In this document: positions 37,720 to 37,936 of the stretch, piece by piece
How positions within the stretch are numbered: the stretch's first letter is position 1
Layout of the letters: every line of letters starts with the position of its first letter
The notes under the pieces: model-generated
What the model was told of the DNA's origin: nothing
Databases searched by the model: none
What the model saw: only the letters and a program-made list of their open reading frames with translations
Virus record (IMG/VR): IMGVR_UViG_3300007735_000694
Location: 1 to 37,936 of that record
DNA from: a virus
Reading direction: 5' to 3' (one strand)
Length of the DNA stretch: 37,936 nt
Translations under genes and position numbers: made by a program

Positions 37720-37936
37720 ATGCGACCAAAGACGGCCACCATCATGGTGATCGCCGTCAGCCCGAAGGGGCATCATCGTAATGGTGGTGCCCCTTCTTCT
37801 CATTCCGCTTGCGGATGCGAAGAGGCTGACAACAATGCGCCCATGATTTCGATTCCAGTCGAGGCCCTTTCCACCGATATGGAGGATGGCCAGCAAGCCA
37901 TGCCCGAGGTGGGGGATGAAGTGGTTTTGGACGATG
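37720..37936 (+). CDS. Acidic small virion-region protein, N-terminal part (continues at position 2)
   Basis: Frame open from ATG 37720, one base after the capsid stop (TAATATG), to the window end, and continued in frame from position 2. Joined it encodes about 131 residues. The N-terminal about 40 residues (TATIMVIAVSPKGHHRNGGA, then ACGCEEADNNAP) precede an in-frame ATG at 37843, which is the alternative start if the hairpin at 37767-37793 is a real terminator. The sequence after it (ISIPVEALSTDMEDGQQAMP, then EVGDEVVLDD) is acidic. Family not recognised. Confidence 0.7.
   Translation, partial: MRPKTATIMVIAVSPKGHHRNGGAPSSHSACGCEEADNNAPMISIPVEALSTDMEDGQQAMPEVGDEVVLDD
37767..37793 (+). terminator. 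Terminator-like hairpin after the capsid gene
   Basis: GGGGCATCATC (37767-37777) and GGTGGTGCCCC (37783-37793) pair over 11 positions, counting two G-U pairs, around a five-base loop. TTCTTCTC follows. It is weak as a terminator because the T-run is interrupted, and it lies inside the reading frame that starts at 37720. It may attenuate transcription past the capsid gene. Confidence 0.4.
37860..37936. repeat. Terminal direct repeat, copy 2 (contig circularises)
   Basis: Same as positions 1-77 apart from 37911 and 37914 (both G here, T in copy 1). Both differences are silent in the gene across the join. See copy 1. Confidence 0.9.

Noticed and set aside
1-37936. tRNA genes, CRISPR arrays and insertion sequences
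   Set aside because: None was seen in the gaps or elsewhere; gaps are too short or lack the required structures.

Overview
The window is best read as one complete, circularly permuted genome of a tailed double-stranded DNA phage with a podovirus-type virion, about 37.86 kb long. The first and last 77 bases are the same sequence with two silent differences, and one gene (37720..37936 continuing into 2..256) runs across the join. Genes are packed almost without gaps, most on the + strand. I see no tRNA, integrase, CRISPR array or insertion sequence. The host cannot be named from the sequence. Few of the main early genes have a Shine-Dalgarno leader, while the small early genes depend heavily on translational coupling.

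Layout, in genome order starting from packaging. 30.4-37.7 kb: small and large terminase, portal, four small head-region proteins, scaffold and an N4-gp56-like major capsid protein. 37.7 kb through the join to 1.0 kb: small virion-type proteins. 1.0-4.5 kb: two tail-fibre-like proteins flanking a pair of paralogous accessory proteins and a compact membrane/lipoprotein cluster that is probably the lysis cassette. 4.5-7.2 kb: tail adaptor-like and nozzle-like proteins. 7.2-15.4 kb: probable internal (ejected) virion proteins, ending in a 1563-residue protein.

15.4-26.2 kb is the early/replication region. It begins with a 56-residue helix-turn-helix protein whose start codon lies inside a perfect inverted repeat, followed by a RecT-like annealing protein, a RecE-like exonuclease, an SSB-like protein, a terminator, an SF2 helicase, a RuvC-like resolvase, a long chain of very small coupled genes (19.8-24.4 kb, many with zinc-ribbon or coiled-coil features) and a primase-helicase. 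No DNA polymerase was recognised, so elongation is presumably left to the host. 26.1-30.3 kb is a regulatory/accessory region of mixed strand. It has a minus-strand DNA-binding-like protein behind a pair of operator-like dyads, a large bulged hairpin, a MazG-like protein, a metallophosphoesterase and a minus-strand operon of six small genes. One gene of that operon carries an in-frame UGA in an otherwise intact conserved protein.

The points most worth a second look are: (1) eight near-identical 18-base gene junctions in which the last codons of one gene are the ribosome-binding site and GTG start of the next; (2) an octamer, TGGCCNAC, present about ten times more often than base composition predicts and in more than one reading frame; (3) the UGA-interrupted conserved gene; (4) tandem operators and hairpin at 26.74-26.84 kb; and (5) the G-rich, repeat-bearing segment between the terminase genes. 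No recognisable endolysin was found.
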